Of a stretch of 64,000 nucleotides of DNA, positions 46,087 through 57,602 are shown in pieces; positions within the stretch are counted from its first letter, which is position 1; each line of letters opens with the position of its first letter. This DNA comes from Phycomyces blakesleeanus NRRL 1555(-) (lineage: Eukaryota > Mucoromycota > Mucoromycetes > Mucorales > Phycomycetaceae). The position numbers and the translations under genes are program-made. The notes beneath the pieces are model-generated. The model was given only the letters and a program-made list of their open reading frames with translations. It ran no database searches and was not told where the DNA came from. The stretch covers positions 375,241 through 439,240 of the forward strand of contig NW_017265149.1 in assembly GCF_001638985.1 (NCBI RefSeq). The letters run 5' to 3'.

Positions 46087-47058
46087 CTAGACATCTGATT
46101 TATCAGTTGTTGCATTGACAGGGCGGTTACAGTATTGCTTTTGTGAGTTGAAAGAGCTGGTCGAAAAAAAGTCATTTAGTTCATTGAGGTCTTGGGCGCT
46201 TGGTTCATTCGGACATCGTTCTTCAGGATTATTTTCATTGTCACTTCTCTGTAAGAAAGGAGACTCGGAAGCTGATACCAGATCTGTGTGAAACGAAAGT
46301 GGGTTTGTTGTGATACTAGCCATTGACAGTTGGTCTGTGCTTAGAACTGAGAACATGGAATCTGAGCAGACGATTTTATCGATGATAGGAGTTGATTTAT
46401 GAGTAATGTTTTGTTTAGATAGTGTTGAGGAGTGTGTTTTGATGGTACGGGATAAGTCGTGGGATTTACAAATTGGAGAGCTAGACTGAAGCGATCGTTC
46501 TTGGCGGGTTCGTTTGAGGTCCGTTATTGAAGCCTGGTCATTACTGGTAATTGGATACTTGTGGTCATCAGTGGTGTGTTTGGCAGATGGTTTGGTAGAT
46601 TGTTTGATGGATTGTTTTGTAGATGGTTTTGTTGGCTGTTTTAAAGGTGTTGAAGACAATGATCCAAGTGATCGTTTCTGGAATTGAGATGATTTATTTT
46701 GTGTGTGGTTCGATCCTGATGCAAGGACATTTGATCCCATCGTCTGTTTATCTTTGCGTACAGATGCTGATGTTGAAGGTTCATCTCTCCATACTTTAAT
46801 TTGAGAACCTGTAGGTATGGGTCTTCCTGATGGAGGTCGTAATGGTACACCGATATTTGTTCCAATGTCTTTAAGTGGAACTCGTAATTGTCCACCTAAT
46901 CTTTTATCTCTTTGTTTTTGTCGTACTTGTTCTGCTTCGTCTGTTGCATTTTCGTCTGTGCGTTTCCGTGGTTCCTTTACAGGAATAGAGCTTTTCTCAA
47001 AGTATTGAGTTATCTTGGAGTTCACCAGATGATGGGCTCCTTGGACTGGAGTGCTCAT
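46087..47058 (-). CDS. Uncharacterised disordered protein, 323 aa
   Basis: Single exon with ATG at 47056-47058. The sequence is Ser/Thr/Lys/Gln-rich and probably disordered. Near the N terminus, NSKITQYFEKSS resembles the QxxφxxAro PCNA-binding or ITxFF-type motifs of replication and repair proteins, but it is not an exact PIP box. It is followed by a basic EPRKRTDE patch, LRVPLKDIGTNIGVPLRPPSG and, around residues 140-160, a Lys/Thr/Ser repeat (STKPSAK-like). The C-terminal 70 residues are acidic, with LNELNDFF. No catalytic domain, signal peptide or membrane span. A nuclear regulator is plausible but unproven. Confidence 0.65.
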   Translation of the reverse strand: MSTPVQGAHHLVNSKITQYFEKSSIPVKEPRKRTDENATDEAEQVRQKQRDKRLGGQLRVPLKDIGTNIGVPLRPPSGRPIPTGSQIKVWRDEPSTSASVRKDKQTMGSNVLASGSNHTQNKSSQFQKRSLGSLSSTPLKQPTKPSTKQSIKQSTKPSAKHTTDDHKYPITSNDQASITDLKRTRQERSLQSSSPICKSHDLSRTIKTHSSTLSKQNITHKSTPIIDKIVCSDSMFSVLSTDQLSMASITTNPLSFHTDLVSASESPFLQRSDNENNPEERCPNEPSAQDLNELNDFFSTSSFNSQKQYCNRPVNATTDKSDV

Positions 47059-47855
47059 GTTATTGTTAATAGTTTTAAGGTAAGGTTTATTTAATACACA
47101 GGAGGTTGACTAGGTGAATATGATTATAGGAGGGCGGGAGGACAGTCACTGTTGTTCAAACCGCGTTTGTGTCAACGTCAGTCTTTTGCTCAGCATGTAA
47201 ATTGATTTTTTTATATGGCACCGAGTTGGATTAACGGTCTAAATATATTGCATTAATTTATTTATGAATAAATAGACTTTGTATCAAAGACATAACACCT
47301 TAAAAGTATATAGAGACATACAGAAATATATATGTATATGTATATGTATTAATAATAATAAAAGATATTGTCGAGTTTTAAAGTAAGAAATAATTGAATT
47401 ACACGACCAGACAATAATCAAAGATATTTGTGTATTTCTCACATATCTAAAAACTTATACTAAAATATTCGAATGAAACGTGAGAGTTATTTATGTGTAA
47501 TAAGTAAATATAGGTTCTTTTTGTAGCAAACACTATCTAGAAAAATCTACAGATGCAACTTTCTTCTTTTCGACTACAATTCTTAGATTAAGAGCAAGAA
47601 TACTGATTTGAACCCCTACTAAAGCGAATTGGTATCAAGTAGCACAAAACAAAGATCCCAAAGAACCCTTTAAAAATCCAATACTCGGACCTAATAATAA
47701 TACTCAATTGCTTTGATTTAAAGGGCTCAAAAGATACCTCTTGGTCTACAAGCAGATACCTAAAAATCGCGGACCGAGTATTGTGCAAGCTACAAGTCTA
47801 CTCCCTCTCATATTAAATTTGAAACAATTATATTTATTTTGGTTTATACGTTTAA
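47059..47855. other. AT-rich spacer between two minus-strand genes
   Basis: Includes a (TATG)n stretch near 47330-47350. No gene seen. Confidence 0.5.
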
Positions 47856-50800
47856 CTAAGCAATAAGTGTTATTTGGCTATCAGCCTCTGATAATGTTGC
47901 CGAATCAATCGTTACTCTTCTCGTTATATCAGCTCTACAAAGAGGACTATGCAACAAAAAATCATTATATTAATACCTCAGCTTAATGCTGCACCAATAT
48001 ATAATATATAACTTTACCATATTTCCAAAAACTTTGCACATTCTTTACCCACACCCCCATGCCTGCAGGGCATAAAAAGGATGTTTTTTGGCTCACTAAA
48101 GCAGATGGTACACAATGGACCATCCCAGTCATCCTCACTCTCTTGGTTCTCTGCATTCTCACTATCCAAGTCAGATGACGAAATACTACTACTGCTGACA
48201 TTTTCTGGTAAGAATTTATCGTGGACATCGCCTTTTTGTTGAAGATCTGGTGTAGGTGGGCGGTACAAAGAGCGCGACATAAGAGCGCTTTGATTCCGCT
48301 TTATATATCCATTAACACGGCGTCTGAAGATTTTGTCCGGCATGCCTGCATCATTCATGCCTTTGAACTTTGCCCTGAGAGGAGGAGGAAACATCCATGG
48401 TCGATCACCGAAATTCAAAAGAGCGTGCTGGTGTGTGGTCATACTAATAGCAGGGTAAAGACCAAGGCACTTTACGGTTTTGGGCTGAGGCGAAGGTGAC
48501 TTGGGCTGAGGTACAGATCTAAAAGCCCTGCTTTTAAATGATCTTCCTGAACTCAAAGTAACAGAGCTATTTTGCGGTATCTCCAAAAGCAAGTTATTAC
48601 TTGTCACCGAAGCGTCATTCTCTGTTGGCCAGTTAGGACGTTCGAATTCAATTGTCAGGCCAATATCACGTCCATTAATAAAGAACGAACAAAGACCGTT
48701 GTCAAGATCTAGAAAACTTCCGACAACATCACCAGCCTTACAGCGTCTCTTCTTTCTTGTTGGAGGATATACGGCAGATCCATTAGCCTGAAAATATGAG
48801 TAAGCTTAGTTAGAATACAGCTTATGTATATAGTAATAGAGAAAGATAGTGTTTACCCATACTGCAGTACGGTAAGTATCAAACGCAAATCCGTTCTGTA
48901 AAGGAAAAAAAAAGGGAAAAAAGTGTTTTAATAAAATCAGCTATTATATACGAATTAAGTCAAGTTAAAGAAACTTACACAATCATCACCCACTCCATGT
49001 CCTTCCTCAGGTGAAAAACGACAGTTTTTTGTGGCCCAGCCAATCTGCATTATTCCACCACTTAGAAGGAGTGTTTCATAATACCACTTTCCAGCCTTTA
49101 CTGAAGCTGTACCTCTGACTGACTCAAAGTTTGGACGATCGTTTCGAATCTATTGTTATGATATGTAAGAGAAATCATTCAAATAAAAGTAGCATTTCTT
49201 TCTATATAAACCTCTAGACAGTTTCCGCCTATTTTCAGATGTGGGGTGCAATCAAACGGGTTCATCATGATGTTTAAAGTAGATATATTCCAAGAGCACA
49301 TTGCAGGTAAAGCCTAACATTTATTTTTTGTAAAGCAGAAATAATTATTAGAATCTGGAAATACTTACTAGTAATCGTGTTGCAATTCTTACCTTTCTCT
49401 CAGTTTCATCCAGGGCACTTGCTAAATAGATACAAATTTTTTCTTAGATATATTTACTACTTTTTCTCATAAAAATTATACCAAAAATATTGTCAAAAGA
49501 CCACCGAGCACAATGAGCAAGCTGTGAGTACTTTATCCATGAGTCACGCAATGGTCCTTCTGGTGGAATACATCCTCTATCAAAACAATATGTTGCCGAA
49601 AATAAAGGGCTGACTGATTTTGAACCTTCCGCTTCTTTAGAAATTTTGGTCAGGTTTGAATCTTGAGAATGAGGAACAGGGTAAAGCGAAGACGAAGTAT
49701 CTTTGATAGTTGTTTTGCTGCGATCCTTCTTGAATGTTTCATTCGAGGTCCGTGGTCTTAGGAAGGAACCAATCTCTTCCGAGGCTCTGTTTGAATCAAT
49801 ATTGTCTCTCGAGCGATAATCATCATCTCTGAGTGTTGTATTGGTGTCGTAAGAAGAGGGGCCTTCTTTTTTGGACTGAGGATTTCCGATAAAAAATTTG
49901 GTCAAGTTGACTCTTGCTCCAGAAAAGGTACTGAGACATTGTTTTAATGTACGTGTTAATTTATCAGCATTATTCGGGACATTCTTTGAGTTTGGTGAAG
50001 ATCTTGGTGAATAATTAAGATGTGTGGCTTCCGAAATTATTTTCTTTGGCAAAATTGGATCATGCTCATACAAAGATTGGTCGTAAACATGCTGACAGGC
50101 ATCCTCACACTCATGGATAACAGAAATCAATATAGAACAGACATCTGCTTTGTGATTCAAGATGGCTTTCTTGATTCCACCTATAAGAAATAAACGAAGA
50201 AAAAAAAGAAAAAAGAAGGAACAACCTTCAGCGTCAGATATATACTTACTTAAATTAAAGTAAATAGTCTTACCAGTAATTGCAAATTTTTCGAGTGCAA
50301 GTAGAGTAAAAAGTCGAACTTTTAGGTCCTCCTCTGGGTCTGCCAGTAATTGAAACAATAGTTCACCAACCTCGTCTTTCCATATAGAAAGACACATATC
50401 CCCTGCAAATTTTTCAGCTAGCAGTGACCAAATTATAGTAGCGTTTAGTTTTGAGGTGGTATTAGCACTTTTTCCTTTGGCTGAATCGGATCTTGTGCTA
50501 GTACGACTTGGTCGTTTCCAGCGGGACGGCAATGGAGACGTTGGTTCTTGATCGGTGTTTGAATCGGTAACCAGGGAGCTGGATCGATCATATCCAGAAA
50601 TAAGGGTCATCATGTATTGGTGTATGCGCCGTGGTGGTTTCAATTGAGAGATGATGACAGGTGAAACGAGAAACATTGTGCTTTTTGAGTGCAGAGAAGC
50701 GCGGTCAATTATGTGGCTAAGAAAAGCCAAAGAAACCGGACTTTCTGGACTGAGAGAATTCACCATGGTAGATATAAATGCGATATAACCCGAACCTATC

Positions 50801-51180
50801 CATTGAATCCAAAAAAGAAATTAACCTGTGTACGAACCGAATAACGGTTTTTTTTTATTTATTCTCTTACTGTCACACGCCAAACCAAAAAGAGTTTCGA
50901 GAGACTGGACCATTTGTCTTTCGCGGTCATATTGAGAAAGTGAAGGCAGTCTAAATCCTTCTTCCTCAGAGACAGTTGGACGGGGACCTTGTTGTGTCTG
51001 TCTTGTTTCTTGAAAGGGATTGTTCACACGTCTACGTCCTATAGAAACACGGCGGGTAGTTTCCTGAGTACTTTCATCCACCTGGTTCTGCGCAATAGTG
51101 ATGACTTTCTTCCAAGATCTCTCAATCGTCCTAGTCAGACGGACGCTTATTGTAGGAAGAGTACCGTCGATACTGGACAT
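47856..51180 (-). CDS. RSPRY1-type SPRY and RING protein
   Basis: Nine exons, 50871-51180, 50274-50795, 49482-50180, 49369-49421, 49212-49313, 48979-49149, 48857-48895 (39 nt), 48018-48787 and 47856-47946, give 918 aa. The N-terminal half is helical/armadillo-like (LLADPEEDLKVRLFTLLALEKF) with long Ser-rich inserts, as in RSPRY1-like proteins. The SPRY domain follows, residues about 550-700 (GKWYYETLLLSGGIMQIGWA, GVGDDCNGFAFDTYR, DVVGSFLDLD). The RING finger is residues 858-892: Cys858, Cys861, Cys873, His875, Cys882, Cys889 and Cys892. The expected Cys at 879 (H-x3-C) is Gly, codon at 48047-48049. The last two ligands depend on the final intron (phase 2). E3 ubiquitin ligase activity would be expected for the family, but the missing ligand puts this in doubt. 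Exon 4 has a second GTAAGA donor at about 49391-49393, also in phase. Confidence 0.88.
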
Positions 51181-52998
51181 TTAGTTGGCGAAGACTTCTC
51201 CGTCAAGAATAAATAATATAGATGTCGCTTGAGCTGGTTGCTGTTGCAGGGTTACTTGTCGGTTGGTGGTAGTATCAGTGGTGTTGTAAATAGGAGTAGT
51301 GATGAGCAATGACAAATATTTTCTGTAGGGATCTTCTAGAGACAGAAACTGGTGTAGTATAAACGTATTTGTGTGGAAGAAGGATCAAAACATAAATAAA
51401 ATAAATAAACAAAATAAATAAATAATCAAAAATCAATTTGACAGTGAAAGATGTTCAATTTTAAAAAGACCGGCAAATGTCTTAATTATTGTGATGGAAA
51501 ATATATTGCATAATTGTGGATGACCGGGGCACAATTGTAAAACGGCATGGTAATTGACTCAACACCATATATTTGTTTGTTTGTTAGTGATGTAATCAAA
51601 TCTTTGTCTTAACGCTTATTACATATTATGTCTAGGTACACCCTGCCCAGATTTCTACCATTATTACTGCACATAGTTGTGTGTGTTAATACATAGCATT
51701 ATATTATACCAATATATATCTGCTCAATAGATATCTAAAGTTATTTTTCACTATTAATGCGAGTGCAGTCACTAGGTGAAAGGGATATTTACAGAAATAG
51801 GCTCGCTATTATAAGCTATTCACATCTGGATAAAATAGCTGTAATATCTCAAAACTTACACGCACGTTATAAGTATACATTATAATATTTATTTATATAT
51901 ATATCAGAAGCCATTAATTTTTATATGATTAAAAGAAAGCAATGTCTAAATATAATGAAGCAGGAATATTCATTTGAAGATATACAGGCAGAACCTTGTC
52001 CTTAAACTACAGCACTCTTACTGTTTACCTCACTATGATTTGGCTTAAAGTCTTGTATAAAATCCCCTAGGGTGACATGTATTCTTTACTAGGTTAACAT
52101 GGATAATCACACTACAGGAAACATGGGTGCGCTGACTGAACAACACCAATCATTATATATGTATAATTGGGAAATATGTCTCTAGAAACGAGGCAATCGC
52201 GGAGGTATACTTGATACTCTCATGTTGTACGTATTTGCATTACCAATCAAAGTCAGTAACTAGTACTATCATGATCCAGCGTGTTTGAATGTGTTCAAAG
52301 CTTAACACTATGAAGTAGATAAAGATCAATGTGAACTGGTCTGGGCATATTATATTATTATTACAAATAAACTTTTTGTTGATCAAACCAAGCGCTATCT
52401 GTAATACATATATATTTAAACTATTATCAAACAATCCAATCGTAATGTTTGTAAAATGCTGTATTAGTAAAAATGCGTTTAAGTTAAAGGACTATTTACA
52501 TATGAGTAATGTTATTATTGTTTCAGTATTTAATACTATGAAAAATCTATTTACAGTAACGTTTTCTTAATTGAAAAATATAATACAAATAATAAATGCT
52601 GTATATGTGTATGTGCGTATATGTTCGTATCTGTTTGTAGTGTATTAATACTTTTGACCAGGCCCTTGCGCACATGTTATATTATTAAGTTTCTTTTTGG
52701 ACAGTTATAAAACGATGCCCAAGTTCTCTAAACTTGGAATCCAACACGACAAAATACGCCGTTCAATTACCTGATGAGTTAGGTGATGACTCTTGTTAGT
52801 CAAATCATACGGTAAGAACGTTTCCAATATGTATAGAAAAAGGTATAGTATATCATCAACGTTTGTCATTCGGAGGGTTTATAGAAGGTTTAGAGTAATT
52901 GCGTTGTATCAGTTCCCACCAGGAGACCCGTATGATTTATGATATAAAACGCAGTATATTCTTCGTACGTTCCAAACATTCATGGTGTTTTCATTTTT
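51181..52998. other. Intergenic region between two minus-strand genes
   Basis: AT-rich, with AAATAAAT runs near 51390-51425. The 5' side is the upstream region of the SPRY-RING gene. No coding sequence supported. Confidence 0.55.
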
Positions 52999-55900
52999 TT
53001 AACGATATCCTCGCCGGGAAGATCTTGGGGGACTTTTTTCATATCTGTGGTCATTATGATACCCAGACCGTCTTCGGCCCAATCGTTCGCGTACACTACG
53101 AGAGTCAGGTTCATCCATCATATATACTTGACGTCGCCCTTCCTCAGATTCTGCTTCATCCCATCCATTCTCAGAAGAATAATTTTGCTCGTTTCCGGTA
53201 TGGAATGTGTCATATGCATCATGCTGGGAATAATACGAGTCCTGTGTAAATCCTGCGGCAGCCATACTTGCAGGCATGGTAGGTGTGTCTCTCCAACTAG
53301 GAGATTCTACTGGGGATGGCTCCATAGACCATCTTCGATAGTGGGGGTATTCAAGGTCAACAGCATTACGAGACTCATAGCTCATAGGCTGGGGCTCAGT
53401 TACCGGAAAACTCGCTCTTTGGGGAGACACAATAGTGAATCTGTTTTCCCCGGAGTGTTGCATTTCGCCCTCATATAAGTTATTTATGTATCCATCCTGC
53501 ATAATTCCAATCATATCTGGCCTTATCCCAGGAGTCATATGTATACCAAGCCTTGGATCTGAAGATCGTATGTTAAGTACACGTGGATCATGAATCACGT
53601 TATTGATCGACCGTGTACCAAACATTCTATTAGCATGCATAGTATGTCTTGGGTCATCTTCAATATGATCAAAGGGAATATTTCTCAAGTCGGAAGCTAT
53701 TGGCTGAAAGGAGCCATCTATATTCTGAGGATAACCACACCAGTCATTTTGAATTTCTTGTCGGGAGATTGGTCGCACGCCACTATAATGCACGTGTCTG
53801 ATATCGGACACACTGTGCCTATTATCGACTCGTGGGTACTCGGTTCGAACGATTGGTACCGGCTGTTGTAATAATTGTTCGCGCGGAGAAAATCTTGGAG
53901 AGTAGGCACTGTCTTCAGATGGCGGAGAAACATACACACGGTTTCTTGGAGGAGATGTACTTTGAAGGTGTTGCTGATGTATTTCATTTTCTACTAATGC
54001 TCTTCCGTGTTTATCTGGACCTTGCCAAGAGACTTTAGGTAATTGCTGTCGATGAGTCTCAAAAAATTCTGATTGGGAAGAAGTAGAAGGAGTATTGTAA
54101 TATCCTTCTGCGCTGCGAGAATGGTTCCATTGAGGGTGCCCTTGCAATGATGACATTTTTTCAATTTCAATGGTATCAAGATCTTCAGCAATAACTTCAT
54201 TGTTTGTAGGTTTTGATTGCTTAAGTGGCTGCTGAAGTTCGGTTGTTATCGCGATAGACTCTGGTTCTGCGGTTTCATTTTTCTGTACTGGAACTACCGG
54301 CCCTAATGATTGTCTAGGAGTGCTTTGAGCTGATTGGCTAAGATCAACAGTATATGTCTCCATTGGCTCGTGATCATGAACCTCGGTTAGTTTAGATTTT
54401 TCAGTAGTGCCATCCTGTAGTTCTTGGGTATTCGGGATATCCTCCTTTGTTGTAATGGGAGCATTGGAGGGTTTATTGTTTTCATTAAGAGGGAGTACTG
54501 AATCTCTCGTTGTTTCTTGACGTACAATATTCGTTGGAGATTTTGTTGAATTCTGAGGTAATTCGCTCTTTCGTTCAGTTAGAGTTTCTGTACCAGGGTT
54601 TTTCTCAACTGGTATTTTCCACATACTCTTCTTTGTTTCTGGATTATAGTAATATACTTTGCCTATACTAGATTTTATGGCTTTCCAAGGATGAGGTAGG
54701 TTTATACTTGTAATCTGTGTGTTTGGAGTGGATGATTTCTCTTTGATAGTTTGATCCAAAACGATAGGCGGTCCTTGTTGAATACTTTTCTGCGATGGAC
54801 TGGATTCTTTAATTTTGGATTTTTTTACGGGCGGAGACGCAGCTAGCTGTAAATATTGATGAGAACCTTCACTATTGGGGGGCGTTGGTGATATACTGTG
54901 GGTGGCGTGTACTGTGTCAATTTGAATACGAGTATTTTCAGCAAATATATTACTTTCTGTTGTTGAGGAAGTAGGTATTTTCTTGTGATGAGCGTCATCG
55001 ATTGGGTTTTTCTTGGCAGTTGTAGTAGCAGAAGTAGCGGTAGCAGCAGAAGTAGCGGCAGTGAGTGTGGTGCTTGTATCGTTTTTATTAATTGAACGGG
55101 GTGTGTTGCTTGTATTCGCTGTTGCTAAGGGGGTAATATTTTTTCCGCGTACACCAATATATGTGGAATTATTTATTTTTAACGGTGTGGATAATCTGGG
55201 ATCAATTGATGGCAAGGCGATATTTTTGGTTTTGGTGGGTTGATTCTCGTCCCAGGTAAGGGATTTCGAATCTTGAACAAGTTTTTCAATATCCGTGAGG
55301 GATGAAGTCAATATGGTCGTATTTTTATGTGTTGTTTTTGGAACGTAGTTCTTAGATATGGCAAGCACTGGTCGTTTTTCTTGTGGTTCATTTGTTTTAT
55401 TGGGGACGTTCTTAAATGGAGCTGATCGTTTGGCCATCTGACGCCCCATGGTTTTCAAAGGAGGAGGAATTCGAGCTGTGGGCGTATTATCTTTAGAGTT
55501 ATTTCCTTTTTGATTCTCGCGGGTAATTGTGCTTGGTTTGATCTGGGGGTCGTGTTCTGATATTTTATAAGGATTGTTTATCTCAGTGGCTACTGTAAGC
55601 TCGGGCGTTTTCTTTTGGCATGGTGTTTCTTGATGTATAGTGAAATTTGATTTCTCACGAGATATTGTGGGTACAGATTGTTTATAAGGCTCTGTGATAA
55701 GAGATTGGGCTACGGGGGAGTCTTGAGCAATTTCTGGTATTTCATCATCGGTATCCACGCTCCAATCTGTTGATATGGTACTTATACCTTTGTTTCCTAC
55801 CGGATCAAAAAGGCTTTCAATTGAATTTTTTTCTTTTTCCTGGGTTTGGGTTATTGACATGTGTGATGTCAAATCTGGTGTTTTAGAGTATTTCTGGCTT

Positions 55901-56439
55901 GCTTCTTTTGAACGTGGATATAATCGCTTTGTAGGTCGATCATCTGCTTTTTTACTTTTCTCCGCTTTAGTTTCTCTCGGTTCAGGAATGGGGATTTCAG
56001 GGTGCCTTTTTTGAGGACTAGGGCTTCTTGGTCTAGGAGGAATATGTCTTGTAATAGTATGCGTTTCTGGATCATATTTACGAATTCTCGTAGGAGAATA
56101 GGATCGATCTCTTGGTGGTGAGTATACAGAGTCTCTTTCGTATCGATACTTTGGATAGAATTCTTTTTTACATTCTCTGGAAAGACTTCTTTCTGGACTA
56201 CGCATTCTCCTCTCTCTTGAATAGGATGGCCTATATAGATCGTCACCTCTTGATCTTCCCCAATACTCATTGTAGAATTGATCGGATGATCTACTTGTTG
56301 GTCTGTGATTCTCTCTCGAATTGGATGTTGGTTTGGATGATAAAGGATTCATAAGTCTTTCATTTAAGGATCTATCAATCGTTGTTTTTTCGAACGAGAT
56401 TTTGTCGACTTTCTGTTTTTTGGGAGAATTTGTAGTCAT
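52999..56439 (-). CDS. WW-domain protein with RS-like N terminus
   Basis: One exon, 1146 aa from the first in-frame ATG (56437-56439); the frame is open 14 codons further but without ATG. Residues about 40-150 are rich in Arg, Ser, Tyr and Pro (YRPSYSRERRMRSPERS, SPPRDRSYSPTR), like RS domains of splicing factors. A long Lys/Thr/Ser/Pro-rich part follows, with an Ala/Thr run encoded by GTAGCAG-like triplets. A WW domain sits at about residues 583-613 (HPWKAIKSSIGKVYYYNP ... KKSMWKIP), with both Trp and the Tyr triplet intact, so it should bind Pro-rich partners. The C-terminal 450 residues have many SPP/SPR motifs and end in an Arg-rich tail (RERLGRRRSGYH ... RRGYR). A role in RNA processing or transcription coupling is inferred. 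No ortholog named. Confidence 0.8.
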   Translation of the reverse strand: MTTNSPKKQKVDKISFEKTTIDRSLNERLMNPLSSKPTSNSRENHRPTSRSSDQFYNEYWGRSRGDDLYRPSYSRERRMRSPERSLSRECKKEFYPKYRYERDSVYSPPRDRSYSPTRIRKYDPETHTITRHIPPRPRSPSPQKRHPEIPIPEPRETKAEKSKKADDRPTKRLYPRSKEASQKYSKTPDLTSHMSITQTQEKEKNSIESLFDPVGNKGISTISTDWSVDTDDEIPEIAQDSPVAQSLITEPYKQSVPTISREKSNFTIHQETPCQKKTPELTVATEINNPYKISEHDPQIKPSTITRENQKGNNSKDNTPTARIPPPLKTMGRQMAKRSAPFKNVPNKTNEPQEKRPVLAISKNYVPKTTHKNTTILTSSLTDIEKLVQDSKSLTWDENQPTKTKNIALPSIDPRLSTPLKINNSTYIGVRGKNITPLATANTSNTPRSINKNDTSTTLTAATSAATATSATTTAKKNPIDDAHHKKIPTSSTTESNIFAENTRIQIDTVHATHSISPTPPNSEGSHQYLQLAASPPVKKSKIKESSPSQKSIQQGPPIVLDQTIKEKSSTPNTQITSINLPHPWKAIKSSIGKVYYYNPETKKSMWKIPVEKNPGTETLTERKSELPQNSTKSPTNIVRQETTRDSVLPLNENNKPSNAPITTKEDIPNTQELQDGTTEKSKLTEVHDHEPMETYTVDLSQSAQSTPRQSLGPVVPVQKNETAEPESIAITTELQQPLKQSKPTNNEVIAEDLDTIEIEKMSSLQGHPQWNHSRSAEGYYNTPSTSSQSEFFETHRQQLPKVSWQGPDKHGRALVENEIHQQHLQSTSPPRNRVYVSPPSEDSAYSPRFSPREQLLQQPVPIVRTEYPRVDNRHSVSDIRHVHYSGVRPISRQEIQNDWCGYPQNIDGSFQPIASDLRNIPFDHIEDDPRHTMHANRMFGTRSINNVIHDPRVLNIRSSDPRLGIHMTPGIRPDMIGIMQDGYINNLYEGEMQHSGENRFTIVSPQRASFPVTEPQPMSYESRNAVDLEYPHYRRWSMEPSPVESPSWRDTPTMPASMAAAGFTQDSYYSQHDAYDTFHTGNEQNYSSENGWDEAESEEGRRQVYMMDEPDSRSVRERLGRRRSGYHNDHRYEKSPPRSSRRGYR

Positions 56440-57210
56440 TTCTAGTCTGTATTTGATACCCTGTTGCCTAGAATCATACAAACTCCTTTTATTTATTTTT
56501 TGTTACTTATGATTAAAAGAAAGAAGCAAAGGAAAAAGGTCCGTATCAAAGCGGTTTATTCTTTATGTGACGTATGTCGCTTTTGTGTTCAGTGACAGCA
56601 ACTCAGGAAAGTACTGGAAGTATCCAAAAAAAAATTCTCTTTGAGTAGTACATTAGAAATCTACCATCATCATCAAACACATGTATATATTTTATATCTT
56701 TATTTACTTTTATACTCGGCTTTCGTATTTGTATTCATTTATTTATTTTTGGTGTTAGAAATATTGTAACTTTATATATAGACAATAGTAATAAATAAAA
56801 ATCATTCAAATCTGGGTTTGTGCCTATTGCTTATTATTTTTAAATTACTGTCTCACGGTGTTGATGCAATAGGCCCAAAGATTAAGAAAATATCTTCTTA
56901 AAGCTTGACAACTCTTAGCTTTGACTTGTCTAGTGTATTCAGTGAGATGATTTATTTTCCTAGCATTGACTACGGATAGCATCAATTCTGTAGGTTTTAA
57001 TGACAAGGAGAAAAATAAGCATCTTTTTAGCCACCATTCTTAATTAGGTCAGGCGTCAGAAAACTTATGAATGTAGAGGCACTATCCGTATCAAGCTAAT
57101 TATCCGTCCTCCTATGGGTATAGCGTGCAAAATAAAAGTAAAATACACTCCCTCCCTGTGTCAAGTTTGTAATTCACACTATCAGGAGCATCTATACCCG
57201 TTACTTTAAC
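56440..57210. other. AT-rich intergenic region upstream of WW gene
   Basis: No gene seen; promoter side of the WW-domain gene. Confidence 0.5.
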
Positions 57211-57602
57211 ATTTGGTGTGGACAGACTAAAAGTTCAAAAAAAGGGCAAAAAAAGGGTAAAACAACTTCATCCAGAACTTAGTTAATCAGACTAATTTAT
57301 GGCTGTCCACACCTTTTTTTAAAAAAAGTTCAAAATTAGTTCAAAATACATATTAGATAAAATTGTGCATATAATCCCGTCTCTGTCATTAAGTGAGAAC
57401 CTTTTATTAGGAGTTTTTCTAGACTTCTTATTATATGGGACATCTTCTCCATAAAAAATGATTCTCTTCTCAATCCTAGTAGCAATGGAAGAAAACTAGC
57501 TTTTTGAACCTCCAAAAAAAAGGGCAAAATTAGTTAAAGCTCTCGCCCAATGATATGAAATTTTTGCTCTTTTTTGCCCTTTTTAGTCTGTCCACACCAA
57601 AT
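57211..57602. mobile_element. 392-bp MITE with perfect 22-bp terminal inverted repeats
   Basis: ATTTGGTGTGGACAGACTAA (then AA) at 57211-57232 is the exact reverse complement of 57581-57602. Subterminal AAAAAAGGGC-type A/G tracts are also mirrored. The inside (about 57390-57490, minus strand) encodes a short conserved-looking fragment (RKTPNKRF, LNDRDG) that may be left from the parent transposase element. No clear target-site duplication at the edges. A fragment of the same family is at 19752-19829. Confidence 0.82.
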
